From Typha latifolia (taxonomy: Eukaryota > Streptophyta > Magnoliopsida > Poales > Typhaceae), in contig CM034104.1 in the NCBI GenBank assembly GCA_019914945.1, positions 14,062,046-14,126,045 of the forward strand: a DNA stretch of 64,000 nucleotides. The letters run 5' to 3'. The position numbers and the translations under genes were made by a program. Every line of letters starts with the position of its first letter. The first letter of the stretch is position 1. The notes beneath the pieces are model-generated. The model was not told where the DNA came from and made no database searches. It worked only from the letters and a program-made list of their open reading frames with translations. This document shows, piece by piece, positions 1 to 9,661 of this stretch.

Positions 1-3000
1 TGAGTACAAGCAGTGAGTTCTTTGCAGATGGATCGTCACACTGCAGTTAAACATGATACAAGTTAAAATGTTTAACCAATATAAGGGGGAAAAAGGAAAA
101 GAAATATAAAACAACAATAGCAAACAAAACTTTGCAAAAGGTGAATTTCCATGGACCCGCACTCAGAAACAACCAGAAGCACAGGTGAAACAAGGTATGC
201 AATGGTGTCAGACCAACCTAATGGAGGATGTCCATCCTGCAGAATATATGTTAACATCTGTCAGACTGTCACTAAGGATATTGATAATCAAAAAGTTCAT
301 CAGATTTAGCATTCTTCAGCTCTTCAACAGGTCTACCTTGAAAGAAACATAAATATGACAGGCTTTATGAATTCTTCAAAAAGAACAAAATAAAACTTAT
401 GATGGTAGTGTAGCAATTTGAAGACACCTTACTTAGCTTAATGAAAAAATAAATAAATAAAAAAACTAAAGACTTCGGTAAAGGTGAAGGGGCTCCCAGG
501 CAGGGACGTCTGGCAGAATGATTAGCATCCTGCCCCTTCAGCTCACCTTAAGATGAGTAAATCTAAGGGATGGCAGCAAATTGGTGCATATTCTACAGTA
601 AAATAAGTCTTCGTGTCTCAACATGGAAATACTTCATTAAAACAAAAGGAATGAGCCAGGAAATGCTGGCACCACTTTGCCTAGCAGCATGTAGTTGGGT
701 CTCCCAAAGAAGGAATCCAGAAAATCCCTTCTGTCAGCAACCCCTTCCCTAAAACTTGACAAGTCAACATGTACAGTTACTAGGAAAAAAACGTCCAAGT
801 CATAAAATAAACAGTTCAGTGATGGGCCTCATTTGCCATATTTGAAAGTGCTTGATATGGACCAATCCATACAGGTATTGTCGCCAAAGTAGGGAAACAA
901 CATATCAATGACTACAGGCAGCTTTAAGGCAATAAATTAACATCTTAAGAAGATGCACCAAAAAAATGCCCATAGAGACAATAATTGAGCAGAAAAAAAA
1001 TATCATAATCTGGTAAAAGAAGCAAAAGAAGACAGAAAATTATCTTGTACTGTACTTAATATCTTGGGGGAAGAAATTGCAAAATGATTAAAAAAAAATC
1101 ACCCATCTGATTACACTTTCAGAGGATGACCATTAGATCAGAAGATAAAAGCTTACGAAGCTGAAGTACTACTAAACAAAGCATTCAGTGGAAATGAACT
1201 TTTGTGACACAGTAAGATAAGTGAAGTGTCCTCTGCAGTCATATATATTTGAACACCCTGCTCCTTTGAAAGCCATGGCATGAAAACCGTTGGTGAGACA
1301 ATAATTTTACCCAAGTAAACATAAGAAGATAATTTTTTGTGATAGAAGAAAGAGCAAGATCGATGACCATAACAGTTAATCATTAATAAGACCAACAAAA
1401 GAAAGGTAGGATAAAGAAATGTATTTGTAAGGTCAATATGTAGAAAGAACCAATTAAGTAATTAACTAAACATAGGCATGAAAGAAATTTCTTTTGGACA
1501 TAGTTAGAAACAAATTGACCAGATCTAGCACAGTTTCTTAAGCTGGAAAGTACTAGAGTGCAAGTACTACATTCAATTAGCCCAGCTCAGTCAAGCAACC
1601 CTTCTAAGAGGATAAAGCATAAAGAGGAGAGGTGCCACTTAAATGTCCTTTCGTCATTAAATGGAGAGTACTGTAGAAACCAGAAACCACATTAAAAATA
1701 GCAGAAAGTGCATAGGTCTAAAAGGATTAAAATATGAACACCGAAAGGAGAGTAAAAATAAAAGCAAATTAAACAACATGAGGGAGATATAATATGAAGA
1801 TACCAGTGCTTATATAAATGAGCAGTCTCAATTTGTACTCTGTCCTAACAAGAGAAGAAAAAACACAATAAATCATACGAAGCTTCTTTTCCAACAAAAA
1901 GAAAAGCACATAAATTAAGCAAGTTAAAAAATTGTAGTACATCACTACTAGCTTGAGGTCACCATCTTCAGCTATGCTGACAACAAGGGAGTGCTTTAAC
2001 TCGGTTTCCCCCCGTCCAAATAAAACTGCATTGTGGCTGGGCATAACAAACAAGAGAAAGATACCCATATTGCAAGATCTATCTATTGTGGCTGGGCATA
2101 ACAAACAAGAGAAAGATACCCATATTACAAGATTAGTGAACGTTAATGTTTCCTGTAAGTTAAGAACTCTATTTTGCATGGTATTTTTGAAGTTTGAGAT
2201 AAGAAATTAGAGTAAACCTGATTGCCTTTGTACTTCTCTTGAATTGCCTTGATCTTTGGTTGCAAATTTTGCATTACCAAAGTCAATTCTACCTACAGAA
2301 TCAACAAAAATTGTCAACCAAAAAGTTGTACAACATAAGCTGCTTGCTAGAGATGGATTTTTTTTTCTTTTGAAAAGTCCACAGGAAAATAATTTCACAA
2401 AGCCTATAAACAAAAGGTAATTGAATGATGAATGCATAATAGGATGTGAAGTTCTAATAACGACTTCTAACTTTAATGGCCATGCAATAAACATCTTCCA
2501 CAAGCAAGAAATTGCACAAAGATTGAAATTCTGGACACTGGTGTTTGCCTCTCCAGCTGATAAACTTTCTAAATTAATTTCGAAAGGTGCAGCTAAATAG
2601 TACAGCAAATCCAAGAACGCAATCAGGACAACTTCTTTTCACATGAGAAAGAACAGTACAACTACCCACTTGCTCTGTTGTCAACGTAAGGGTTGCAATC
2701 TTTACACCAACATGAGAAGAATAATGGCAAAACCATAAGCATACGACATATGTATAGCTGTAAGACCATTGTTTAGCACCTGCATTCGAAAATATATCAT
2801 GTTAGCATAATCCTCTAGGAATCAATGGATTTGCATACATGCTTAGCAGTAAAATCCAATTCATGCGAAGTATTAACTAAGCTACCACTTGAAGAAGAAA
2901 CGTACAGCTGATGTGAAAAGATTCTTACTAATCCTCAAGAATTCAAAACCAGATTGGATGCAAAATCTACTGCCCAAACATATTCCAAACCCCAAGGAGA

Positions 3001-3400
3001 CAAATCTACACAGAAACTAAATATGTAATCTAGAGAAAGAAAAATCAGTCCTCCAATTTTTTTCTTCTAATCTTATGATTCAAAAACCTCCAAATTCTTA
3101 AAAACACAACGAAATTATAGTAAGAAATAACTTGAGGACAACTTCCATCGCCTCCAATATGAACCCAAATCACCCACCGTTCTTTTGAACCACCGTAGTG
3201 GCACCTGCTCTGACAGAAGTAAAAGTGTTAGCAGAGACGATGACAGAATCGGCAAGCATGTACAGGAGCCCCTTGGTAGTTGAGACAGATCCATGTAAAT
3301 CCACCAAGGAATCGACGGTTGAGCGGAGGTATCTCCTGGAAGATTAGCTTGACATCCATTGAGTGGAAATCCATTGCAACGATAGGCCTCTGTGGTCGTT
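1..3400 (-). pseudogene. ALBINO3-like (Oxa1/YidC/Alb3) pseudogene, truncated by window edge
   Basis: Intact ALB3 proteins are thylakoid insertases that help integrate light-harvesting proteins. Exon remnants in order on the minus strand are about 3400-3131, 2779-2670, 2292-2218, 1844-about 1787, about 893-828, 743-642, 236-about 132 and 40-1. They encode recognisable ALB3 pieces: YAYGFAIILL, MQNLQPKIKAIQEKY, TLATIPVWIG, GLLTEGIFWIPSLG, DGHPPLGW and DDPSAKNSLL. Introns are kept, so this is a duplicated rather than a processed copy. Damage includes a TGA at 3170-3172 where the family has Trp (GGWFGF), a one-base loss near 2700-2706 (exon 110 rather than 111 nt), an apparent two-base loss after the LYK motif near 1810, a frameshift giving TAG near 687, and eroded donors (3131, 828, about 132). 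Only the 75-nt exon at 2292-2218 is fully clean. The N-terminal end is vague. Family identity is firm from remembered ALB3 sequence; non-function is inferred from the breaks. Confidence 0.85.
2030..2133. repeat. Tandem duplication, 55-bp period, inside the ALB3-like remnant
   Basis: A 49-base core beginning ATTGTGGCTGGGCATAAC occurs at 2030-2078 and again at 2085-2133. There is one mismatch (TTGCAAG versus TTACAAG). It lies in the former intron between the third and fourth ALB3-like exons. The near identity indicates a recent duplication in non-coding sequence. Confidence 0.9.
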
Positions 3401-3449
3401 TGAGTGCTGTTATCCGTATGAATAATGCATGGGTACGTCAAATATACCA

Positions 3450-5150
3450 AAATTTAAAATACTATCAATAACTTATTAGGAATAAGCATTCATTATCATC
3501 TATAATCATTACACTTAATTCCTTTTCTGAACAAATACGAAAATAAAAATAAGGATAGCAAAGTTGCGGAAAAAGAAATGGACCCTGAAATGTTCTAACT
3601 CTTAAGATACCAAAGCAATGGAACATCAAATATATGATATCAAATGAGAGTATGTCGATGTCTATGCCTTATGCTACTAAAAGCAACAGTGCATCAATCG
3701 TGATGTATTTCCTAAATTTCTCATACAAAAATCTCAATATACCAAAATTCAGGAATCTGCGCCAATAATGCTGCATAAAGTGGGAATTGCTATTTATATG
3801 ACAGTTCCTATATCTAAAGAATATGTATGGTATACTACCTGAAAACATACATATATTTGTCATGACCATGTGAATTTACCAAATTTGTAAAGCTGTTCAA
3901 TTACTGGTTTGCAGTGTGAATAAAACACAACAAACAAAATTCAATTATCAATGTCATCCAACCAACTAGATCATTACTATTCCTAGCAGCAGTAATAAAA
4001 AAAATCACATCATATACTTACATAACAAGTTAACAACATGTCACAAAATGAGTACTTCTCTAATTTAGTTCCAACAAATAGAAAACAAAGAATGGAGGTA
4101 CTAACAAAGGCCAATGGCATGTGGCTCTGTAACTGGATACTTATACTTCAACTAAGAAGTGAAGACACCATAGAAGCAAACGCAAATTAGTTGACCTTCC
4201 ACAACTACCAGAAAGCAGCACATTTATGACATACTGAACCATGTCAACTGTCAGATTGACAAGTGTAGACATATTAGAGGTATCAGATGATAGACAACGG
4301 TAACATAAGCACCAAATAGATTTCACAGACTCTCAGTGCCAGTGCATTTTAAGTTTTTAATGCAGGACATTCTAAATAATGTGTAAGCTTCAGGTAAAGC
4401 TAGAAACTAAATAACACTTAACAATATAAGACAGGGAAGGTAAAAAAAATGTAACAAGGTAAAGATGACATATTGCTTGGCCAATTTAGCAAATAATCTC
4501 AATAAAATTTTAGCAGACAACGGAACAATAATACACAGCATGCTCGCTACGCAAGTAAAAGCAGAAATATGAAATAATGGCATATTGGTTTCCTTAGATA
4601 TAAATAAGTGCAGTAAGTGCACGGAAAGGATGACTATTAACAAATCGAACAAATAGCCAAAATAGATGAACCACAAAAAATCTAGGTCAAGTATGGATTG
4701 CTCATTCCACTCAAATAATAACTACATATTCCAGACCATCCATTGCCAAATTCCATCTAATGAAATAGTAATACATATGCTCAAGAACTCCAACAAAACA
4801 TTAACAAGACCCTTAGCAACAGATATTAATTGGCAATGTCTGTCTGAACAAACTAGCTAGATTCTTACTTAAAAGCAGGTGGGAGGGACTGCAAACATAT
4901 CCATGAGCAAAAGCTTGCCTATAAAAATTGGTGGTAAGTGGGAAAATGTGACCTCCATCTAGGCTATTCATATCTAAAATAAAAGAAAAGGAAAATATCC
5001 GAGAAACATACTGTGTAACCTGTACCATTTTCTTGAGAACTTCCAAGTGTGTACCAGTTGAGTGATCTCGGAAATTATTCGAATCAATCATGGCAGCAGA
5101 TATGGGTAGTCAGCAAAGCTGAGTTGCAAAAGAAGCATCAGTGGAGCAAT
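3450..5150. other. No confident gene
   Basis: AT-rich stretch between the 5' end of the ALB3-like remnant and the 3' end of the HSP20-like gene. Short open frames on the minus strand (3669-3869, 4141-4326, 4407-4676, 4813-5091) show no family motif I recognise. The frame around 5030-5091 ends at a plausible splice donor (GTACAG followed by GTTACA), so an untranslated or alternative exon of the HSP20-like gene is possible. The part nearest 5216 is probably that gene's 3' untranslated region. Confidence 0.4.
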
Positions 5151-5215
5151 TCAACTTCATTCCATTAATATCTTTTCATCATACAAAGTTAGTGAACAAT
5201 GATGCCTTTTTAAAG

Positions 5216-6745
5216 TTAACATAAGTTCATTGGCTCTAGATGAGGGGGCCGCATGCACACACGAACTTCATGTTCCTCTGGTCCAATGCTGTGTTTAGGG
5301 ACCATTATCTCCAACCCTGTTCCAGATTCATCATAGTATGCCTCCAGCTTAGCATCTTCAGGAATCCGTGTAGCCAATCGAATTTCCCTTATGAATTCCC
5401 CTGGAGGACAATGCTCAGGAGAAGGGTCTGTCAGCTTGAATGTCCTATCGTGTCGTTTAATATAGGGCATGCGAGCAACACTGAGACATGATACCTTTAC
5501 TATTCCATGAGTAAGGGTATTCCTCCAAGACACCTTCACTCTCTGTAAATCACAGAAAGGTAAGCTAACCACTATCAAGTAACCCTCATCGTCCTCATAT
5601 ATCGTCTTCGCAGCAGTCACGGGACCAGATGCATGCCTCATCACACCGGTAAATTCATTTATCCATGACAGTTCAAATGTGTGAACGTCCATATCTTGAG
5701 CCCTGTCTAAATAAGAGTTACCAGCTAAGCAACAATCCTCATCCATTGCATGGGGGAAGAAATCCTTCCTGCGTTTGCTGGACATAGAGGAATTGTCTGT
5801 TCCATCCCCAGAATTATGATTTGATGGTTGTGTTGACAAATTGAGACCAGAACCATTAAGAAGTTTCTTCTGATAGGGATTCAGGGTGCTCTTCACTGGG
5901 AGGGATGGTCTCTCGAGCTCAAAATCCGTGCTCGGAAGATTTCTCCACGACCCAAAATCGCTAGCCTCAAGCGGGATGGAGAAATTAAGCTCCCGTCCAG
6001 TAAGCTCCACCCACTTCTTGCGATCAGCCTCAGGAACCACCGACAAATTGGGTGACCTGACTAGTTCGATCCCATGAAGGCACTGCGGATTCGACAAACC
6101 TCTATAATGCTTTCGCTGCATCCTATGAGATCGCACAAACCCTTTTTCCGCACTAAATGGGAACTGCGGCTCACCAAGGCGAGAATGCCCATTCATGTAG
6201 CTCCGCAGCTGCATCTTACCAAGAGCATTCTCAGGTCTCTCCTTAAATACCCACATATACATATTCTCCATGTCATGCTGGACTAAGAACACATCAAGCC
6301 GGAGGTCTGACTTGTCAAAACCTGACACCCCATTCGCGTCCTGGATTACCTTCGCCTTTGATTTCTCCGACAAGGCAGGCTTGAAATAGAAATTGAAGAA
6401 GAACCAAGCGCCCCAGATGCTATCCCCCCTCTTCGCGCACTTGCGGCTGCCACTGCCTACCTTCGGAAAGGCAACGGCAGCGTCGGAATCAAAGACTTGC
6501 GTCCCGAGACTTACGTCCAGCATCTCGCAGGCATCGGATCCCCACGGCTGCGACGGCGGAGATCTCTCCGCGGAGAGAGGAAGGTTGATGTCAGGGGCGC
6601 CGGAAAGCGTGCTCGGTTGGAGCTGAATCAAGAGCTCACGGTCGCAGTCCTCGTAGGAGTTGACTCCACCGGTGGGATCCATGGAGAGGTGGGTGGAAGG
6701 GTGGTGGTTCTCCATGGATAAGGTGGTGATAAGGGATTCCCCCAT
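5216..6745 (-). CDS. HSP20-like chaperone superfamily protein (alpha-crystallin-like C-terminal domain)
   Basis: A single-exon gene encoding 509 residues. It resembles a plant-specific family annotated as HSP20-like chaperones (Arabidopsis At1g20870 type): a long N-terminal region with conserved blocks (SIWGAWFFFNFYFKP at about residues 91-105, DVFLVQHDMENMYMWVFKE at about 151-169) and a C-terminal beta-sandwich at about 370-500. The C-terminal region contains YEDDEGYLIVVSLPFCD and ends near RPPHLEPMNLC. Unlike small heat-shock proteins of 15-25 kDa it is long, and its biochemical role is not established as far as I know. The ATG at 6745 is the longest start; an in-frame ATG at 6715 gives MENHHPS, which matches the start I recall for homologues and may be the real one. 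Upstream lie a (GA)n tract and a triplicated MYB-core repeat. Confidence 0.85.
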   Translation of the reverse strand: MGESLITTLSMENHHPSTHLSMDPTGGVNSYEDCDRELLIQLQPSTLSGAPDINLPLSAERSPPSQPWGSDACEMLDVSLGTQVFDSDAAVAFPKVGSGSRKCAKRGDSIWGAWFFFNFYFKPALSEKSKAKVIQDANGVSGFDKSDLRLDVFLVQHDMENMYMWVFKERPENALGKMQLRSYMNGHSRLGEPQFPFSAEKGFVRSHRMQRKHYRGLSNPQCLHGIELVRSPNLSVVPEADRKKWVELTGRELNFSIPLEASDFGSWRNLPSTDFELERPSLPVKSTLNPYQKKLLNGSGLNLSTQPSNHNSGDGTDNSSMSSKRRKDFFPHAMDEDCCLAGNSYLDRAQDMDVHTFELSWINEFTGVMRHASGPVTAAKTIYEDDEGYLIVVSLPFCDLQRVKVSWRNTLTHGIVKVSCLSVARMPYIKRHDRTFKLTDPSPEHCPPGEFIREIRLATRIPEDAKLEAYYDESGTGLEIMVPKHSIGPEEHEVRVCMRPPHLEPMNLC

Positions 6746-7003
6746 GGCTCGATCTCAAATCTACCTCACAAATCACCAATAGCATCGCACAGGAAACCCT
6801 AGATCCATCTAAGGATTCCAAAATCGACGAATCCAATGGCGAAAAAAGGCGAGATTTTTTCCGACCTCTAAGATTAACAACACCAGAGATTTGATTAGGG
6901 GAAGGATCTCGTTAAAGGATTGCCTTTTTTGGTTCGAATCCAAGCGAGGAGGAAATGTGTCGTCCCCATCTCGAGCGTTTCCGTTTCCGTCAGAGATAAC
7001 AGC

Positions 7004-7006
<3 letters not shown>

Positions 7007-7038
<32 letters not shown>
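7007..7038. repeat. (AG)n microsatellite in promoter/5'UTR of the HSP20-like gene
   Basis: An uninterrupted AG dinucleotide run about 260 bp upstream of the HSP20-like ATG, reading CT on the gene's sense strand. CT-rich 5' leaders are common in plant promoters. It runs directly into the 29-bp tandem repeat at 7030-7116. Confidence 0.9.
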
Positions 7039-7043
<5 letters not shown>

Positions 7044-7116
7044 CGGTAACGGTTGTTAGAGAGAGAGGAAAACGGTAACGGTTGTTAGAGAGAGAGGAAA
7101 ACGGTAACGGTTGTTA
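7030..7116. promoter_or_regulatory. Triplicated 29-bp repeat carrying AACGG MYB cores
   Basis: Three copies with a 29-bp period, each ending GGTAACGGTTGTTA (ends at 7058, 7087 and 7116). Each copy carries two AACGG cores, and a reverse core (CCGTT) follows at about 7116-7120. AACGG is the core of plant MSA/MYB3R elements and of MYB sites generally. It lies 285-370 bp upstream of the HSP20-like ATG, so a role as a regulatory cluster is plausible but inferred. Confidence 0.6.
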
Positions 7117-7981
7117 CCGTTAATTGGAACAACCTCCACCAGATGGAGCCGGCCTCTGCCGTTAGATGACGGTGACGGCGTATTAAAAAAGCGGTGTCTG
7201 ATCTCGCATCTCCTCAATCATGGAGGAGTCGGTCAAAAAAGCGGTAGGTTGTCTTGAGGGAGCTCTCCGCCTCTATTCTACACTGACAGAGACATTGATC
7301 TTGAGATCTTGGATTAAATTAATCATAAAGCAAAAGTTGTTGTTGATAAATTTGTTAACTTTTTTTAAGGATTATGAGAATAAATTTGTTAATATAGCAA
7401 TATCATAGAAGAGGTTAAATTGACTCCTTTGACTAACCCAAAATAATATAGGGATGGATAGTAAATAAAAAATTTAATACAAATTATGAAGTCCAATTTA
7501 AATATCATAGTCACTACTGTACTTTAAGAAATATTATGATTAGGTAAAACTTATCTAATCATGATTAAAACTGAAATTAGTCTTTGGAAAAAGACTATTT
7601 TAACCATATAATTATTGTTAAAGAGTTAGAAATTATAAACATATTTATTATATAAAAGAGGTTAAATTTAGTCATAGAACATACCCACGAGAGTGATAAG
7701 TAGACTCATTTATTTAATATTTCATCTTAGGTTTTTCCCTACTTCGTTAGCTTTTGAAGCAAAGGAGTCCGAGTCAAAGATAACAAGGTTGGGAGAAAGA
7801 GTTCATCCTTATCAGATCATAAATAGAAGGTGGGGAATGAGAATGTCAAAGGGCAACCCATTCAAAGTTTGGCAGCATGGTACACTTATCATCAACTTTG
7901 TTGTTCAAGCAAGAATGCTGCAAGACATAGCATCAAAAGAGAGAATTTTATAGTGAACTACTCCATCAATACAATGTATGT

Positions 7982-7985
<4 letters not shown>

Positions 7986-8026
<41 letters not shown>
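7986..8026. repeat. (TA)n microsatellite
   Basis: An uninterrupted alternating AT run of about 41 bases in intergenic sequence. Confidence 0.95.
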
Positions 8027-8030
<4 letters not shown>

Positions 8031-8469
8031 CACTTCAAAATGGACTATCTTGTACATTACTGCATTCTAAGACAATAAAAAAGTGCAAATTAAGGAGTGG
8101 AGGTATCCATCATCTTTACTAGACCCAAGTGCATGATTGGTTCAGTAGTGCACTGCAGCTGTTGTTAGAGAGGGTTAGAGTGGAGCACTCACATCTAAGC
8201 CTTTCACCTTTTTCCACTTTTGGATGTGAAGAAGTTTTAAGTTGGGAACACAATCAATTAATGCATCTGACCTCATCAAAATCTCTTTTACCTGATTCAG
8301 TGTTCACAAACCAGTCCCACTTATTGAGTTGGAAGCTCTTGATGCTGGCCTCACCGCATTACAAAAAGCCGTCCAATTGTTTCACTAGCATTGAGGTTAT
8401 AACAATCCATGGCTCAAACGTAAGGGAAAAAAAAAATTGTCAAGAAAACTGTGAAAATAGATCCTTGCA

Positions 8470-8544
8470 GAAGAAAGATACCTTACATCAGATAGAGATA
8501 TAAAGCTGAATGAAGAAAGATACCTTACATCAGATAGAGATATA
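8470..8544. repeat. Tandem duplication, 42-bp period
   Basis: A 33-base segment (GAAGAAAGATACCTTACATC onward) at 8470-8502 is repeated exactly at 8512-8544, separated by nine bases (AAGCTGAAT). It is a recent local duplication in the region of possible decayed coding fragments. Confidence 0.9.
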
Positions 8545-9661
8545 ATAAATATCTGGAATTAACAGCTTATTGTTGTTGTCTTCGTTGATCTTGTTACCTC
8601 AACAAATGAAGTCCTACTGCACCTTTCTTGCCCAACAAATTCAAGTCTCCTGTCTCAGATTATTCACATCTTTCTTCTCCATGACACCTCTGGCTTTGTT
8701 CACAAGAAGCCTGTCTGAGCTCCTATCCACAGATTCCACGCTGCCCAAGTGCCCATTAACCAAAGAGCTATCAAATTCATTGGATTTATGGTTCCTCAAC
8801 TAGTATAGACTGCATTTAGTCCATATCTGCAACAGTTAAAATCAGTATAAAATCAGAACTGATGCTTTCAGCATCATGCAAGTACATCATCTTATTTTGA
8901 CTTCATCTTCTGATGCTCCAAAGCACGAGAGTGAGGCCACTATGAGAATCTCAGTCCTGGAGGCTCGTTGTCGTGAAACTCAATTGTGAAGGATTCTTTT
9001 GCAGCTTCCTGATTGCAGAAATTCCATACTCTCTTGCATTAATGTGTGGCTCTACTCTCATTCGGGATGTCCTTCCGTGGAGTCAGGAGGGCAGAGGACA
9101 ATGCCTAACAGAATCAGGAGGCATAGCTGGTTCAACAGTTGCAATAACCGGTGAGAGGTAATCATACAGAAGCAACACAAGCTGAAGGATTCATGAACTT
9201 GGGAGGTCGTTTTCAGTTGTTCAAGAACCTGTAATCAATAAGGTGTCCCTACATATTGATGCTTGACATATATCTGATATCTTGAATGTACAGAGAATAA
9301 AGTTAAAAAAAAGATGCAAATTGTTCCTCCTTGGATAAATAGATAAAACATATCCGCTGAATATCAACGGTCAAGAAGTCATTCATTCAATAACCATCTA
9401 ATAGCTGGAGGTTGCTGTCAGGCTGAAAGGTACTAAATAAGAAGTATTTCAATATACTTGAAACGGCAATCAGAGAACCATGTTAGTAAGGGTACATACT
9501 GAAAATGATGATAACAAATATTATTGGAGCCGGATGGCAGATTGTTGACAAGCCCAAATTATTTCCAGAAAATAAAACAATAAGATTCATAAATTAAGTA
9601 TATATCACCCATGTACATGGCCCGTTTGTTCTCGTAGACTTCTTCAGCTTCTCTATTTTAA

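Larger units (their letters stand above)
7180..9600. other. Intergenic; possible decayed coding fragments, no confident gene
   Basis: AT-rich to about 8100. Between 8129 and 9240 composition is more gene-like. Short coding-like stretches appear in different frames: plus strand near 8310-8385 reads PVPLIELEALDAGLTALQKA, and minus strand near 8785-8640 reads FDSSLVNGHLGSVESVDRSS. None extends past a nearby stop and I recognise no family. They could be fragments of a decayed gene or retroelement, or chance. Confidence 0.35.

Noticed and set aside
1769..2179. 136-codon minus-strand frame as an independent gene
   Set aside because: It spans intron and a damaged exon of the ALB3-like pseudogene; only about 20 codons match the family.
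6931..6941. GGTTCGAATCC, a perfect tRNA B-box
   Set aside because: No A-box, acceptor stem or cloverleaf in the preceding 70 bases. It lies in the leader of the HSP20-like gene.
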